A DNA stretch of 8,539 nucleotides from Bryobacteraceae bacterium (GTDB lineage Bacteria; Acidobacteriota; Terriglobia; Bryobacterales; Bryobacteraceae), in assembly GCA_025929455.1 (NCBI GenBank), contig JAICMB010000119.1, positions 1 to 8,539 on the forward strand, read 5' to 3'. Positions 6,704-8,539 of this stretch are shown here, in pieces (positions within the stretch are counted from its first letter, which is position 1; every line of letters begins with the position of its first letter). A program made the position numbers and the translations under genes. The notes below the pieces were generated by a model. It did not search any database. It was not told where the DNA came from and was given only the letters and a program-made list of their open reading frames with translations.

Positions 6704-6775
6704 TAATCCGGCCGTGCACGAGCCGCGCGCGGCGGTCTACTTGTCTCGAAGCCGCATCCGGCTCAGGTTCTGAAC
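6704..6775 (+). other. GC-rich structured 5' leader of the methionine gene
   Basis: The stretch contains the 12-bp palindrome GCCGCGCGCGGC (6722-6733) and the hairpin AGCCG-CATC-CGGCT (6750-6763). The hairpin is directly followed by the weak ribosome binding site AGG at 6765-6767. GTTC-T-GAAC (6767-6775) then abuts the start codon. I could not match the stretch to SAM, SAH or cobalamin riboswitch consensus elements, so it is recorded as structured leader only. Confidence 0.3.
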
Positions 6776-8539
6776 ATGACTGCCGCCGCTCCCCCCGTTC
6801 TGTCGATAAGCCGTGCCCAACGCTTCCGCGAACGGCTGCGCGACAGCGTCATGGTGGCCGATGGCGCGATGGGCACCGTCCTCTACGGCCGTGGTGTGTT
6901 CATCAATCGCTGCTACGACGAGCTGAACCTTTCGTCTCCGGCTCTCATCCGCGAAATCCATCAGGACTACGTCAAGGCTGGCGCGGAAATTCTCGAGACC
7001 AACACCTTCGGCGCCAACCGGCTCCGCCTCGCCGCGTTCGGCCTCGTTGAGAAACTCCGTTCGATAAACGAATCCGGCGTTCGGCTGGCGCGCGAAGCTG
7101 CGGGCGACAGCGCATTTGTGGCGGGCGCCATCGGCCCCCTCGGCGTCCGCATCGAGCCGCTCGGCCCGACGTCGTTCGCCGAAGCGCGCGAACATTTTCG
7201 CGAGCAGGCCGCCACCCTCGTCGCAGCCGGCGCGGACTTGCTCATCCTTGAAACCTTTTACGACCTGAACGAAGTGCGGGAGGCCATCTTCGCTGCACGC
7301 GAGGCTGCCGGACCCGACATCGCGATCGTCGCGCAATTGACCTGCGATGACAACGGCTGCCTGCGCGACGGCACCAAGCCCGAAACCTACGCGCGCAAGC
7401 TCGACGAATGGCCGGCCGATGTCGTGGGCCTCAACTGCTCTACCGGTCCAAAAGCGGCGCTCGACGCATTGGAACAAATCCTGCGCTATACGCGGAAACC
7501 CACCAGCGTTATGCCCAACGCCGGTCTGCCGCAGCGTGTCGAAGGCCGCAACATCTATCTGTCCTCGCCCGAATACATGGCACAGTACGCACGGCGTTTC
7601 CTCTGGGCGGGAGCGCGCGTCGTGGGCGGCTGTTGCGGAACCACCGCCGAGCACATCAGGGCCATTCACGCCGAGGTTCGTTCACTGCACCCGGTGCGGC
7701 CGAAGTCCACTGCCGTCCTCGACCAACCGGAAACGAAGGTCAAAGCGCTTCCGAAGGTGCCCGTAGCGCAAAAGAGCCGGTTGGGCGCGAAACTGGCCGC
7801 CGGGAAGTTCGTCGCGTTCATCGAAATTCTGCCGCCCCGCGGAGTGGACGCGAGTAAGGAAATCGAAGGAGCGCGGCTGTGCGCGGCGAATGGCATTGAC
7901 TGCATCAACGTTCCCGACGGTCCGCGTGCGAGCGCGCGTCTCAGTGCGCAGGTCACCTGTCAGTTGATCCAGCAGCAGGCCGGCATCGAAGCCGTGATGC
8001 ACTTCTGCTGCCGCGACCGTAATATTCTCGGCATTCAATCCGAGCTGCTTGGAGCGCACGCGGCGAGCGTACGCAATCTCATTTGCATCACGGGCGATCC
8101 GCCGCGCATGGGCACGTACCCCGACGCGACTGCGGTTTTCGACGTGGACTCCATCGGCCTGGCGAACATCGTCAATAATCTGAACCAGGGCCTCGACATC
8201 GGCGGCAACTCTATGGGCTCGCAGACCGCGCTCTTGCTGGGCGTCGGCGCGAATCCGGGCGCTGTCAATATGGATGAGGAGATCCGGCGCCTGGAGTGGA
8301 AAGCGCAAGCCGGCGCGGAGTACATCGTGACTCAGCCCGTGTTCGACCTGCACTTGCTCGAACAATTTCTGAAGCGCTCGGCGCATTTGAAGCTTCCCGT
8401 CATCTGCGGCGTGTGGCCGCTGGTAAGCTATCGCAATGCGGAGTTCATGGTGAACGAGCTGCGCGTCCCGGTGCCGGAGCGCTACATGGCTCGCATGCGC
8501 GCGGTTGCCAATGCGGAACAGGCGCGGCACGAGGGCGTC
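6776..8539 (+). CDS. yitJ: Bifunctional homocysteine S-methyltransferase / 5,10-methylenetetrahydrofolate reductase, 3' end outside window
   Basis: A cytoplasmic methionine/folate enzyme with the B. subtilis YitJ domain layout. It reduces methylene-THF to methyl-THF and passes a methyl group to homocysteine. The reading frame is open to the window edge (588 codons), perhaps 25-35 residues short of the family's usual length of about 610-620. The N-terminal methyltransferase domain spans about 13-295 and has DGAMGTVLY, LETNTFGANR and AGAIGPLG. The three zinc-ligand cysteines are C221 in GLNC and C286/C287 in GGCCGTT. A linker at about 296-332 leads to the FAD-dependent MTHFR barrel from about 333. 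This has FIEILPPRG (general-acid Glu at 350), CRDRN, ITGDPPRMGTYPDA, VFDVDSIGL and YIVTQPVFD. ATG 6776 is the first start after an in-frame stop at 6704, with a weak AGG eight bases upstream. No cobalamin or pterin-binding domain is present in the visible part. It has its own promoter candidate and is separate from the GH27 gene. Confidence 0.93.
   Translation, partial: MTAAAPPVLSISRAQRFRERLRDSVMVADGAMGTVLYGRGVFINRCYDELNLSSPALIREIHQDYVKAGAEILETNTFGANRLRLAAFGLVEKLRSINESGVRLAREAAGDSAFVAGAIGPLGVRIEPLGPTSFAEAREHFREQAATLVAAGADLLILETFYDLNEVREAIFAAREAAGPDIAIVAQLTCDDNGCLRDGTKPETYARKLDEWPADVVGLNCSTGPKAALDALEQILRYTRKPTSVMPNAGLPQRVEGRNIYLSSPEYMAQYARRFLWAGARVVGGCCGTTAEHIRAIHAEVRSLHPVRPKSTAVLDQPETKVKALPKVPVAQKSRLGAKLAAGKFVAFIEILPPRGVDASKEIEGARLCAANGIDCINVPDGPRASARLSAQVTCQLIQQQAGIEAVMHFCCRDRNILGIQSELLGAHAASVRNLICITGDPPRMGTYPDATAVFDVDSIGLANIVNNLNQGLDIGGNSMGSQTALLLGVGANPGAVNMDEEIRRLEWKAQAGAEYIVTQPVFDLHLLEQFLKRSAHLKLPVICGVWPLVSYRNAEFMVNELRVPVPERYMARMRAVANAEQARHEGV

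Noticed and set aside
6722..6733. Palindrome GCCGCGCGCGGC as an operator
   Set aside because: A GC-only palindrome is easily expected by chance in this composition, and no repeat of it or known regulator site was seen.
6698..6775. SAM, SAH or cobalamin riboswitch
   Set aside because: No characteristic conserved elements could be recognised, and the leader is short for most classes.
6737..7669. Long minus-strand open frame of 310 codons
   Set aside because: It lies opposite the homocysteine methyltransferase domain, which has clear family motifs on the plus strand. The antisense frame is low-complexity and typical of high-GC shadows.
7682..8530. Minus-strand open frame of 282 codons
   Set aside because: It lies opposite the MTHFR domain with strong motifs (ITGDPP, VFDVDSIGL). 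The antisense product shows no family pattern.

Overview
The window is GC-rich bacterial DNA, tightly coded. It holds five plus-strand protein genes (the first and last cut by the window edges) and one broken minus-strand gene. The gene set fits an environmental member of Acidobacteriota, perhaps Bryobacterales/Solibacter-like. The reasons are a PBP followed by TPR proteins, a TolB-like/TPR lipoprotein, and a secreted GH27 with an extra N-terminal beta domain. This assignment is inference from gene style; no rRNA or other taxonomic marker is present.

Left part (2-4681): a probable three-gene cell-envelope operon. It contains the 3' part of a bifunctional class A penicillin-binding protein (transglycosylase plus transpeptidase), a short exported TPR protein starting 15 nt after it in the same frame, and a TPR lipoprotein with a TolB-like N-terminal domain whose GTG start overlaps the preceding gene by 11 nt. 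A candidate intrinsic terminator (hairpin plus six T) lies about 47 nt after the last stop. The products should act at the inner membrane and periplasm. The TPR proteins may scaffold or modulate the synthase, but this is inferred only from position.

Middle (4682-5101): a gap between operons. It holds the remnant of a small ribbon-helix-helix-like, antitoxin-type gene on the minus strand. The remnant has a good ribosome binding site but is broken by two frameshifts (+1 and +2), and no toxin partner is visible.

Right part: a stand-alone secreted GH27 alpha-galactosidase-type glycosidase (5102-6619) ends directly in an 11-bp hairpin. Next come an extended -10 promoter candidate and a structured leader. 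The last gene is a fused homocysteine S-methyltransferase / methylenetetrahydrofolate reductase (6776 to the window end, stop not reached), which links one-carbon metabolism to methionine synthesis.

No CRISPR array, tRNA, rRNA, intact mobile element or prophage is visible. I do not see a clearly new biological system. The points most worth checking are the doubly frameshifted antitoxin remnant, the same-frame PBP/TPR junction, the extra domain on the GH27 enzyme and the leader of the methionine gene.
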